From positions 24,773,845-24,837,844 of the forward strand of contig NC_045133.1 of NCBI RefSeq assembly GCF_007655135.1: DNA of 64,000 nt, written 5' to 3'. A program made the position numbers and the translations under genes. Source of the stretch: Punica granatum. Taxonomy: Eukaryota > Streptophyta > Magnoliopsida > Myrtales > Lythraceae. Positions 24,681 through 35,917 of this stretch are shown one piece after another. Every line of letters begins with the position of its first letter. Positions within the stretch are counted from its first letter, which is position 1. The notes under the pieces were generated by a model that made no database searches, had not been told where the DNA came from, and worked only from the letters and a program-made list of their open reading frames with translations.

Positions 24681-24732
24681 TGGGCCTAATGGGTCGGCCC
24701 AGTTAACCAAAATCAGCCCAAAACATTGGGCC
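24681..24732. promoter_or_regulatory. Site II (TGGGCC/GGCCCA) cluster, PPR promoter
   Basis: Four copies within 52 bp: 24681-24686, 24696-24701, 24715-24720 (AGCCCA form) and 24727-24732, at 83 to 134 bp upstream of the PPR start. TCP-bound site II elements are frequent in promoters of mitochondrial and ribosomal protein genes. The copy at 39014-39066 has lost some of them. Confidence 0.6.
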
Positions 24733-25816
24733 GAATTATCTATGATTGGAAAGTTGAGGGAACATATCACATATGCTATGCAAAGTAGTAGTATGTGCAC
24801 CGAAGGTTTTGGTCGGGTCACCGGTACGACTTATCATGCCCTTACATTTCTCTTTTATCGTCAGCATACTAACTCCTCGGGTCTCCCTGATGAAAGAATT
24901 GTATGTTGAGGGACGTAAAAGGATGATCGTATGAAGAGGATTGACGAGAACATTAACGAATAATGAATGCGATTCGTCATATAAAATGCACCGTATCATT
25001 CAAATTGCACGAACGTGTGCATTCTATATTTATTACTTTTAACCTTTCTACCGTAGTAGCATATATTGCATGGATCTATCTATCATATGGTCACCATGAA
25101 CCTTGGTACTCGGAACCTAATAAAACTTCTTGTTGTAAATGGTTGATTGGATCATCACTCCAAGTCTAATCATATTAGCTCGCATTTTGCATATGAGTAG
25201 TTTAGAGTGTGTTTGGATTCGCAACAATTTTCAACTCAACTCAACTCAACTCCACTTATTTTCAATTCAACATCACAATCATTACTTTTTTTATTTTTTA
25301 AATATTTTTAACCATTAAATTCAATTTTTAATATTAAATTCTCTTAACTATTCATTACTTTTTCACAATTCAACAACACAAACATTACTTAATCATTATT
25401 TTTTCTTAATTATTTATTATTTTTTCACACTTTTTTTCATAATTCAACAATACAATCATTACAAACCAATTAAAATCAAAACTCAACTCAACTCAACTCT
25501 CAATCCAAACACACCCTAATCACTTACACCAATTGAGTGCAGATTACGAACGGATACCTATAAACTGTGATACCGTCGTATCCAAAAACTCATGGACCAT
25601 CATGTCAATAAACAAAACACAACCTTCTTCACTTTTCCTTTTGATCCATCAACAAAGAGAACCTTGCCCAAGAAAGAGAAAGGGGCAAAGAAGGTGGTCT
25701 AAGGACAACCTTTTTACAGATGTGAAGAGAATCCCAACCTATTTGAGGAAGACTAAAGCCACTCCCACTTCATTCTAAAGCATAAAAAGGGACTGCGACA
25801 TGACACCAATATGGTC
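24733..25816. other. Spacer between PPR promoter and SEC14 3' end
   Basis: No gene. Contains the MITE at 25205-25516; the rest is part of the segmental duplication and aligns with 39067-39827. Confidence 0.6.
25205..25516. mobile_element. MITE with 15-bp terminal inverted repeats, in copy 1 only
   Basis: A 312-bp AT-rich element; left end GAGTGTGTTTGGATT, right end AATCCAAACACACCC, one mismatch in the inverted repeats. Subterminal runs of CAACT/ACTCA repeats are present at both ends. TA flanks both sides (25203-25204, 25517-25518). The duplicated locus near 39495 has no such element, which confirms insertion. Superfamily not assigned. Confidence 0.8.
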
Positions 25817-26833
25817 CTAAGCAATGCACCTCATGGAATAGCTGGGGACCATGGAGTCCATGGACGCCGTGCCAAAGTGGATTCTCGGGTGATCGCTCTC
25901 CAACCCGTAGTCCATCATCGTGTTGCAATGCTCAAGCTCCTCATCGTGCTCGTTCACGAAGTCAGGCATCTCCCCCATCTCCTTCCTCCTCACGTGCTCC
26001 CACAAGAACTCTAGCCGGTTCACATACTTGAACTTCGAATACAGCCTGCCGAGTGGGTAGGAGTCCAATACCGACGACATTCAAGCCCAATCAGTTGCAG
26101 CATAATTAATCAAATGGATGTGATTCATCAAATGATACGTTTCAAGTATGAATCGAGGGATAGGCTAAGCTCATTCACATTGACTATTGCTTTAAAAGAC
26201 CTGAACACATAGATTAGAAATTACCCTCCACTGAAGAGGAGACGGCCAAAGGTTGCGAGGAAGAGCCGAGCCTGGATACCGGGGTGCACGAAGTAGATCA
26301 CCTCAAGGTTCTGCTTGACATCAATCGGAATCGCCTCATATACCGATCTGATGATGGAGATCCCGGGACAGTTCTCAGTCCTCTGCACGCCGGTGTGCAC
26401 GTACACCACGGCGAAAGGCCTCTCCCCCAACTTCGGGTATATCCTCTCCTCCAAGTACATCTGCAACACTTGAGCGCTCACAAACCTAGCTGAAGGCCAC
26501 AAAAATATGGAAAACTGTTCAGTTTCCCGTTTTCCTCATTATATAAAATACAAAAAACTGCTGGAACACATGGAAAACAGCAAAATGAAAACAGGGGACA
26601 GGAATTTCCGAATTCCTAGACAGCGAAATTCACGGCACCCGATGGCCCATTTGGTGTTTTCCGATGAACAGCAGGAGGAATTACTCACCGGGGAATAGTT
26701 TTCCGATCACGCGGAGGACCTTGCGGCCGTGTTTATCGTGACCCCGGATCTCGAACACCTCAAGCTTGTCGAGCAGGCGGAGTTGCTGAGACTCGGAGAG
26801 GGTAGTTGGGCAAGATGAAGCAGAATTATCCAT
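25817..26833 (-). CDS. SEC14-like CRAL-TRIO domain protein (At4g35750-like), copy 1
   Basis: Three exons: 26833-26689, 26489-26225, 26045-25817; 639 nt, 212 aa, all GT-AG. Short protein that is nearly all CRAL-TRIO fold: LLDKLEVFEIRGHDKHGRKV near residue 20, then YLEERIYPKL, FAVVYVHTGVQRTENCPG, LEVIYFVHPGIQARLFLATF and a C-terminal LEFLWEHVRRKEMGEMPDFV segment. Length and sequence resemble Arabidopsis At4g35750, a divergent SEC14 protein lacking the CRAL-TRIO N-terminal helper domain. The family binds lipids in the cytosol; ligand unknown. Start ATG at 26833 is in good context and agrees with the family N-terminus. The duplicated copy at 39828-40822 is about 90 percent identical but begins elsewhere. 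Confidence 0.92.
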
Positions 26834-29800
26834 GGCTTCCAACGGAGGAAGACGAAGAAGAAGAAGATAAGGTGAAAATTGTCAGCAAGAAAAGGTTCTG
26901 CTCTTTGCTCCGTTCTTTGTTTGGTCATTTGATGATTGTTTGAAGAGGGAACGGGGAACGGCAGAGTTTTGAACTGCCTGGAGGAGAGAGGATATGCTAC
27001 AGTTTTCACGGTCTAACCGCCGCTGTCGAAGATTCAAGGCCGTCTGATCAGTAGGATCGACCATCCGACGGTTTAATCCATCCCGGGTGTCCCGGTGCAC
27101 GTGGGGGCTCCGGTAGCAGTTTGGATTGGCTCGGACACATTTAATGAGATTTGACAAATTAATTGATTAGTTATTAATGGCTACTTGGTTTTTATAACCC
27201 GTATTTCATTAGCTTACCAATTAAATTTATTATTATCTTTGATGATTACACTAATGGCGGAATAATTGATGTAACTTTTGAGGTCAAATAGTTTAATCAT
27301 GTAAAACGAGTCGTTCACTGATTCGATATCGTAATACTTAACAGCGCGACAATAGCTATCTAAAATAATATTCTAGAATCGATTTTTAATCAAGGGATTA
27401 TCCATTTTTCTGATACTGGACTCACGATCTTCTCTTGTTAACAATGAAAAGGAAAAACACTTGACTAATGGGACATCGAGTATAGAATGATTACATTGAA
27501 TGTGCTAAGGGCCACTTCAAATATTTCGATCCTCCGATTGTGACTACACATCACTTATAATTTCAATATGAGTTAAACAAGTAACGATCACCTAAAATGA
27601 ACGTATCGCTTCACAATGTCTCTATTTTTTCTCGTGTCGATTTTGTTTTTTTTTTTTCCCTGATAACATTTTTGTTAAGGATAATTATTGATGGAAAGAA
27701 CAGGAAAAGGGACCGGGGGGAATATTCCCAAGCATCTTCCGTTTGGATTGGGTTATGTCTCCGTCTCATCTCAACCGCTTGTCTCGAGAAGAGCAATGGC
27801 GCCATGCAGGCCCGGCCCCACTTTTCGTCTGGTATTGGCCATCGCAAGTTCTGATCATTACCGAGATATAGATCGGACGGCTGAGGATGAAATGGAAGAT
27901 AATCCCCTTAACCGCGATTAGGTATGGTTTTGGCCCTTAGTTCCCGACCCTAATCAAGATTAGGTTTGACTTGGCCCCAACTATATGATAATCTTCTCTT
28001 TGATCCTGCAACGTGTTACCAGCTAGGGCAAGACATTATATAATGATTTTGGATAAATTTATCATCTAAATCGAGATTGGCAGTTCACTATACAGTTGAC
28101 TTTGAAAAGTCTAGTGAATCAAAAAATTCGAGTAGTCCTTTGACATAATTTTTAATTTTTCGAAAATACCATATCACATATAATCCCATTTATTCTATTC
28201 ATACTCTCTCCCTTCACTCTTTTCAACGCCTTCTTGGCAGCTAATTTTAATGGAAACCTTCGTATTTTTCTATCGTTCGTTCTATTACTATGTATGTAAA
28301 TTTATGATGAGGATATTTATGTTTTCTACTCATAATTTTTTTTTTCTTCTTTCACAAAATAATTCATCCATAGCCTGATTGAAGTAATTTCGTACACATT
28401 TAGAGTCCTTTGATACCTAGTTAATTTTTATCTTTCTTATAAATAGTTTAGTCACGTAGGGCGAGTATGTGGATTCTGATATGCACAAGTCATAAGAGTA
28501 TTTGTTAAATTAGAAGATCATACCTGCACTAACCACCGAAAATCAATTAATGTTATTGAATTATTTCAAGTAATTTTTTTAAAAAATTATCTTTAAACAG
28601 GTTAGTTTATTGAAAAGATCAATATCGATAAATTACAAATTTACAACAAAAAAGTAACAAAAGAAAAAAAAACCAAACATAGCAGGTAGACCAAGTTCAA
28701 AGAGTATACAAGGATAGAGAGAAAAATAAGGACGGTGAGGGTGAGTGGAAAAAAATATATCTGTAGGAATTGTTATTTCTGATAAATTTACTATTATATT
28801 CTTAATCTGAGGGCTCTAATTTAGTGAAGTATATTTAGCTTGGAATATTTTGGAAAAATAAAATGAGACGAAGGTGTTCTTCAAAATTTATACTAGTAGA
28901 GAACAACTACTAGGGGACCATATCTAATTTGATAAAAAAAAAAAACTACAAGGGGAGCATATCTCGTATTGTAATTCGCAAATTGGCCGAAAGAATTAGA
29001 CAATTTCTGCATATTCATATCGTTCTTATTATAGTCTTGACTAAGGAGGTCGGACACTCCCAATTTAGTTTGACCACACTTTTTTAAAGGCTTCATTGGC
29101 CCCTCGCGACCATGACCAAAAGTTATTGAAAATTTAAAAAGTGTTCATACGCACTCCTAACGACCATAGATCATGAATGTTTTATGATCGAACCCATCAC
29201 TGGACAGCCAGGATCAGCTCTCTGGAGCCCGTTAGTCCGAACTGGATGGACATACCACCAATCAATTATGAGATCGAGCCGGATAATTTTTCAGATGACA
29301 TATAAAGCACATGAGATCATTACACTGGTTTCATCCGTTGATTAAGGAAACGGCAGAGTTTGATTATGGGTAATAATAATATGATAAGTCTAGCTGTAGA
29401 ATCAAGTGGCTCAAAGTCCAAATTTATGGGGTAGATGTTAAAAACTGATTCTTTTAAAGGTCTATTCGTTCGACAAGAATCCTTTACGTATACTTTTTGG
29501 ACATCTTTTTTCAGCTTGTGATCAATTAATTTTTCACGTCTCCTCCGGTAAATATTTCTACCTTAGTTAATGAGATATCGTATTAATTTATTCATTATTT
29601 GTTTTCATTCCCACAACATAATTGACCTTTCTCCCTCTTCTTCTCCTAATTTAATTGTTTTTCAATTACCAAAAGATTGAAAATTTGATCATATGCGCGA
29701 CAAAATATGGAGACTTGGTCATTGACCTTCACGATAAAATCATGTTAAAAGTCAAGGTATGAAATGCAATTCGTTTTAACTTATGTTTTCTTTTGTATTT

Positions 29801-31490
29801 TAAGAATGACTTCTATCAAAGGCATTACATAAAGCTATTTTTCAAATTAGATACCAACTCAGTTGATTAACTCGCTCATCCATTCGTTCAAATCTATTCG
29901 GTGTTGCATAAGCAATATGGTAAGATGGGATGATTAAAGAATTTCTAGAAGAGCAGAATATAAGGGAATGTTTCTTTGAGAGACCAAATAATTTTTCTAT
30001 AGTTTGTGATTAAAGGAAAGATCTAAAGTTACTACTTCATCCCTAACCCAACCTCTTATTAATTTATCTTTAAATTTCTCATAATCTAATATTTAAAATT
30101 TATGATTTTTCTATAATAGGTACTTTGGGAAAGTAAGTGTCAATTTTGCAATGGAAAATTACTTTGAAAATATTTATAATTAGAATGCATGTGCAAAATT
30201 TACTAGTATATATTAAAAAGAGGATTAGGTGTTGGTGGTTTCCACAATTTAATATTTCAAAAAATGGAAATAGAGTTTTAATTTAGAACCCAATATTTAA
30301 ATATTTAAATTAGTTTTATTTTCAAATAATTTACTTTTTAAATCAATGACACTCTTTTAAATGTCAACAAAGAGAATTTCATACGCAACCATAAATTTAT
30401 TTAGGTTAGTTTCTATGAGATTCAACCACAAGAATTATAATATAAAGAGATTAATTTAATATTGTTGGTACATATAAAGGTATTTTAATTATGATTTTTT
30501 GGGCCAATTTCTAAATTAGGATATCTTAAGTAATGATTCAAACAAAATTTTCTGTATAATGTGATATTTCAAATTATATTAGTTCCTCTATAAATTTATT
30601 AACTATTGTTGGCGGATTACTGAGAGATTTTTAAGAGGGATTCATTCCCTCAAAAAATTCCCTCGAAAATTTCGGATTTTTTTAGTAGTGAATACAACAT
30701 TTAAATTTATGTATCATGGGCTAATTTTTTTGGCCAATAATGAGGGTATCAATATTAAATATAAAAACGAAATCAACTTTCCTTAGCTTTATTAGTATAC
30801 CATCATAGTATAGTACATCTAAAATCCGACGTTCGTTGGATTAAGTGAAATCAAAATCTCGTACTTATAATTTAAAGTACAAGAAGTAACTCTTTACAAG
30901 GAGACCAGTAGGACAAGTACTTACGGCCATTCTTCCCCTTTTCTATTTCTAATTTATTCTTTTAATTCTTTCAATTTTTCTTTTATAATTTACTCACTAA
31001 ATTTTGACATAATTTTACAGCCTTTTGCATTTTCTTTTTTCACAATTTGACTCCTAATATTTTATTATTTTCTTATAACCCCCGATATTATCCTCTTTTA
31101 CATAGATATTTCTTCCTAATTACATTAGAAGCAAAATTATGCAAAAAACTTATACTAATTAAGTTCTTTTACTCGTCTAACATAAATCATACATGCTTCA
31201 CCGACAGGGCTATGTTATAATTGCTCTCCCAGAGTTCCACTTGCATTGAGAAATTGAACAAGTCTCGCACCAACGGTTGTAGAATTGCGGATTCCTCGCA
31301 CAGAAGGGTGTTTGCAGGGCTTCCAGCTAAAATGCTTACGTCCCGTTAAGATTTTGTATCCTAACAAGCTATTAGGGATGAAAAACGGCAAACAACTCTG
31401 CTGGTCAAAGAGGATGGAACTTCACTTTTCTATGTGTCAACAGGAAGGATCCAACGGTCTTGTTACCCTGGCTGTGAAAATGATTTGGGT
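26834..31490. other. Intergenic, SEC14 promoter then AT-rich DNA
   Basis: The first 2.7 kb (to about 29595) is the downstream arm of the segmental duplication. From 29.6 to 31.2 kb the DNA is AT-rich with no gene or clear mobile element. The end near 31200-31490 is MSL 3' flank. Confidence 0.55.
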
Positions 31491-34198
31491 TTAAGCGCAA
31501 GCGGTCCAGTTGGAAGGAACTGGCTTGTCGTAGCTCGGAGTCGGACTCGGTAAGTTTCTCACATTCACGTCAAGGGGAAGCATGCGATACTCGATCTCGT
31601 GCTGCCTGAAGACCTCGATCATCCTTTCGACCAAGAGGGTTCTTCGAGCCCACCTCTCCACCATTTCCTGATGGTTCATACGATGAGTGAGCCACAGGCT
31701 CATCACCATCTTGTTCATGTCCACCACGTCCTTTATGATGAGGTTCAAACGAGGGTGCCAGTGCTCGCTCTTACTTTCAACGTACCTGCAAAATTATTAG
31801 TCTAAATCGAATCAGATTGCTCACATTAAAGGCGAAAACAGAAAAGAAGAAGGATTATAACAAAATATAATCTCAAATTGGAGTATATTTACTCTTTTAT
31901 GTCTTGTTTCATCCTGTGAATCCTCTCAATCGGAGTTGAGATGTGGATACAGAAATCGATCGTCTCCCCCATATGAGAGCTTCGATTGTAGTTGCTTATC
32001 GGCTTCGTTGCTAGAACATTGTTGGGGTATCTAATCTTCAAGTTGTCAGTTCTTAGAAACACTGTCGTAAGTATGTTCATCTCTTCTACTATCATCTGAA
32101 AAGAACTAGACGAGTCAGAACATATGTAAGTAACTGGACTTGATCAGGGAATGCATGAACCTCGACGGTGCACGGTTTCTCGGCCCGGCCCAATGGATGG
32201 TCACTAAATTAACTTCCCGGCCCACTTAAGAAAATCGAAAAGGGGCGTAGTTTCGCTAAAATTATTATTTTGTAAAATAAGTGAATATATAGAAATTCAT
32301 AATTTTTCCGCTTGTAACTTTCGAACTGAGTTGAGCCAGTCGATGTCTTGCTATGCTGAACTGGTTTGGATTTCGGACCTAAAAGTTTATCTATGCCAGT
32401 CCAGCCGGCCTCAGGTTTTGCCCGAACCAAGACTGGAATTTCAAACGGATTTCAGTATGTGTTGGTTCAGCCTGCTGATATCGATCGAACCATGATTTGA
32501 TCTAGGATAGACTACTGATTTGATGGTGGCTGGGTTCTTACCTGGACGCCGTCCACTTCACAGCGATCGCCAACATCATAGGGATGCATCACGAATAGGA
32601 AGATGATCGCTTCGAAAACCATCTTGCAGCTGTTCCCAAAAACAAAAGCCAACAGGAGGAGTTGAGAGCTTATGAAGACGAGGAACTGCGTGATAGGAAC
32701 CCCGAGAATGATAAGCCATATGATCACTGTCACGATCCCGACAATCACGTTCAACATGTTGTGGAGGTCATCCACGGCAGTGTTAGTATCATTGAGGGAC
32801 CGAGCGAGTGACGCTCTCTCCTTGAAAGCCTCGATCTACAAGGAAGAACCTTAAAATTAAGAGGAAATCGCTCGTATACATATGTCAAGCAAAGTTTAAT
32901 GACTCATACCACCCAATTTTCAAGGGCTTGCTTGTCTATTCCATCGCTTTCGGTCTTCAGTCCAAGGAGGCGTATCATCTTAACTGCGTCATCCTTGCTC
33001 ATGAATCGCATCAAGTCGTCCAGATAAATCAATCTGTTATGCAGCAAAGGATAATAATTCATCAAACCTCGACTTTCCAGAATAAAGATATGTAATGGAC
33101 ACACAGGACATAAGCAATAGATCCAATTAGCTACCTAGATTTTGGTTTTGCCACATTGAGGAATATCTTCCTTGCTGCCTTTCTCGCGTGACACTCGGTC
33201 TTGCCGTCGATGTGCACATGAGATACATCCTCCATGTCCGACTCGAGAATCTGCTCATCTAAGGTCGACAGCGAGCCGTGCTTTATCATATGCATCATCT
33301 TCTTCATATACCATACAGATATACTGTTCTTTTGAATCTTATTCCCATTCTTCTCTGAACTCCTTGCACCAACTTTATCCCATTTCCATAAACTTCCGGC
33401 TTTCGGGAGTAGAGCTTCCGATAAACCATCACCGGGCTCCTCGTCACTGGTCCCATGGCTGCTTCCGGCTAGTGGTTTCAAAGAGAGAGTCTCAATCACA
33501 TATTGACGGAAGAGGGCCTGGTGGATCCTCTCGAAGTAGGTGTTAACGTGGAAGGATGATGCAAGTACCTTCACAAGGACTGTCTTCAAGAGCCATAAAA
33601 GGGCAGCGACTAGGAGGCACACCAAGATCTTCGTCACATTGGGTAGGATCCGACTCCGATTGTTGTCGAGCTTAGAGTCAAAGATAGGATACCATGTCAC
33701 AAAAACAAGGCCCAACCATAGGAAATTTTGGACCGCCCTTCTCAATCCGTACGTGAAGTATAAGACCCTTTTCTGGAGCAGAAAATTCTGCTCGGCAAAG
33801 ATCACGGCTACCCGAACGAGGCATCCAGATATCAGACGTCCTGATATCAGAGCCAAGAGGAGAACTTCCCATTTCCACAGTGATTTCCTCTTCAAGTCCG
33901 GGACCAGAAGGCTGCAGGCTAAGGCTATCAATATGACTACGAGGATCACACATTGGAGTATCGTTGATTTGCCAAACCTGATCGTCTTTAATTCGTCGGG
34001 GTTATCTTCAACATCCTCATCATCATCATGATTGGGACCTCGCCGGACGGCTTCGGCTACTGCCTCATGGAACAACATGATCTTCAAAACCTCGGACTTG
34101 CCATGGAAGCTGCTTTTATTAAAGAGCGGAGCTTCTTTGGCCGAATAACCAGAACTGCTATCGACCTCTACCACGATTTCTCCTCTCGAATCTGCCAT
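31491..34198 (-). CDS. MSL10: Mechanosensitive channel of small conductance-like protein (class II MSL)
   Basis: Five exons: 34198-33135, 33033-32910, 32835-32542, 32095-31893, 31785-31491; 1980 nt, 659 aa. Soluble N-terminus of about 80 residues, then six hydrophobic segments: ILQCVILVVILIALACSLL, LLLALISGRLISG, a third near FLWLGLVFVTWYP, a fourth in VCLLVAALLWLL, and the last pair in exon 3. TM6 and the MscS core follow, with GNSCKMVFEAIIFLFVMHP and DVGDRCEVDGVQ, then RTDNLKIRYPNNVL and the beta domain. Plant class II MSLs are plasma-membrane or ER ion channels opened by membrane tension. MSL10 is the closest type I recognise, but this protein is shorter than the Arabidopsis class II members (about 730 to 910 aa), mainly in its N-terminus. 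No second copy is seen in the duplicate. Confidence 0.92.
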
Positions 34199-34732
34199 TC
34201 TCTCGACTGTCGAGATATAATACCCAAAACAAGATTTATTGCTCTATTTTTACTTCATTTAGCCTATGCAACTGACCACGGTGATGTGCCTTTTAATGTT
34301 GTTCGGCTGGAATTTTGTACAGTTCGTAGAAAATAAAGTTCACGAGAAAATGATAAAAAATTATGTAGTCCAGTAGAATTTTGTACAGATAATAAAGTTC
34401 ACCAGAAAATGATAAAAAAAAAATTATGTAGTCCAGTAGTATACGCATTCTATAAATAAGAGATTTTGGTACCCATTAAGTTCGCAGGAAAACAATATGT
34501 AGTGGAGAATATATGCTCACTCTTCCTGAACGAGACTCACGTTCATCCATATCTAGGGATGGATCCCTAACATGAGCATCTAATAACCTGTGGAACATGC
34601 AGCTTTCAAGGACACAGAATTGATGCCTGATATATCGATTCTAAAGAGAACTTTTGTGTTCCGGGCCTGGCTCAATCAACCACATATCATGGCAGAGCAG
34701 AATCTTATTCGATCATCATAAACGAGATTAAG
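34199..34732. other. MSL 5' flank
   Basis: Non-duplicated sequence between MSL and the copied PUS segment. It holds the tandem repeat at 34311-34439; no gene. Confidence 0.55.
34311..34439. repeat. Two tandem ~65-bp units in MSL promoter
   Basis: Units 34311-34376 and 34377-34439 share AATTTTGTACAG, AATAAAGTTCAC, GAAAATGATAAAAA and TTATGTAGTCCAGTAG in order, with a 9-bp deletion and a longer A-run in the second. They lie 113 to 241 bp upstream of the MSL start codon, so may affect its promoter. Confidence 0.85.
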
Positions 34733-35917
34733 ACGTGTGATAATACTTGCTTGGCAGGTGCCAAAAAATGACATTAAGTTCACCATTCAGGATAGGATTC
34801 TATTCAGTTTCAAGACTTATCACAGCACCTTTCGATTGAAAATCACTTCAAACCTCATATTTCTCATGTATACATGAACAAACTTTAATCAACTCATAAT
34901 GGAGACAGCTCAAATTGTGATACCAGCCTCAGCAAAAAGTTTACTCTATTGAAGAACTATTGTGCATAAGAGATTGTTGGCTTCCGAGAGTTGCACATTG
35001 TATGAAAAAGAGATCTATATAACTATTAAGCAACAAAACATTGGAATCATTTCATCTGTTTATAAATACTTCAACGAGAATGAGACAACAATAACTCCTG
35101 ATGTTTTACGGTAAGAAAAACTCGTAATCTCAAGTTCATGTTTCCATGTTTGGTACCTGATTACCACTATTTTCAACCGCATTCTGATAATTATTGGGCG
35201 AGGTAAACCAGGATAATTCTGATGGTTAAGGGAATGCAACCAGAGAGCCACGACTCCCTCCTTGTGCTCTGTTGAGGCTATGTGAGAGTATATGTACTTC
35301 ATCTTGAACTCCTCTGCCTCTTCCGCATATGCTTTCATGGAGAGCTCCTCATGACTCTCCTCCCATTTCTGGTCGTACGACGAGAAGAGGCACTCGTCCA
35401 AGTAAAGCCCGACCTCAGGAGCAGTGGGCACATTGATGTTCACATCCCTGCATAAAAACGAAGTTACTGAAATCAGCACAGCACATGACAAGAGACGACC
35501 ACTTTTTGCCGGAACGAAAGTCATTAAGAAGCTTACTTTTCGAAAGCTTTCTCAAACAAGCTCTCCGGAGCACAATTCCTCATGATCGCCACAGCAAGAC
35601 CCATCATCTTCCGGATCTGATGGAGCATGAAGCTCTGTCCCACGACCTCACACTTGACAAACTCGAAGCCTTCAACAGTGACCATATTGCTAGCATCAAA
35701 CGAGATAATATAGCGACTGGCTGAGGGGTCCTCGGCCTTAGTTCTCGTGGTGAAGTTGTGGAAGTTATGAGTCCCCACGTAGTAGCTCAAGATTCTGTTA
35801 AACCTCTCCCTCTCCATCTCCCCGTAACTAAAGGTGCTACCTTTACGGTTTCGGGTACTGCTTCTGCCACACCATTTTCTCTCCTCTTCTATAGCACCTG
35901 ACCCCGGCTCTAATTCA
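34733..35917. repeat. Segmental duplication, copy 1 (right end, PUS part)
   Basis: Aligns with about 53209-54394: 3' flank, last exon, intron and end of exon 1 of the PUS gene. The left limit coincides with the end of the plastid insertion in the other copy. Confidence 0.88.
35136..35917 (-). pseudogene. tRNA pseudouridine synthase pseudogene, 3' fragment
   Basis: Carries the end of PUS exon 1 (FNRILSYYVGTHNFHNFTTR to LFEKAFEK, about 35810-35540), the intron, and exon 2 (DVNINVPTAPEVGLYLDE, from 35447 down). The segment with the catalytic aspartate is missing because the copy is cut at the duplication junction. The C-terminal coding part has base changes near 35195-35210 that shift the end of the protein. 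It has no start codon or promoter of its own. Confidence 0.9.

Larger units (their letters stand above)
23706..29595. repeat. Segmental duplication, copy 1 (left block)
   Basis: Aligns with 35914-44295: 5' part of the PPR gene, its promoter, the SEC14 gene and about 2.7 kb downstream. Over about 415 bp of the PPR part I count about 22 differences (about 5 percent); noncoding DNA near 27700-27850 differs at about 11 percent. The clear alignment stops near 29595. Confidence 0.88.

Noticed and set aside
33172..34031. Plus-strand frames opposite MSL exon 1
   Set aside because: Shadow frames of a long GC-richer coding exon; the minus strand has membrane segments and the MscS motifs.
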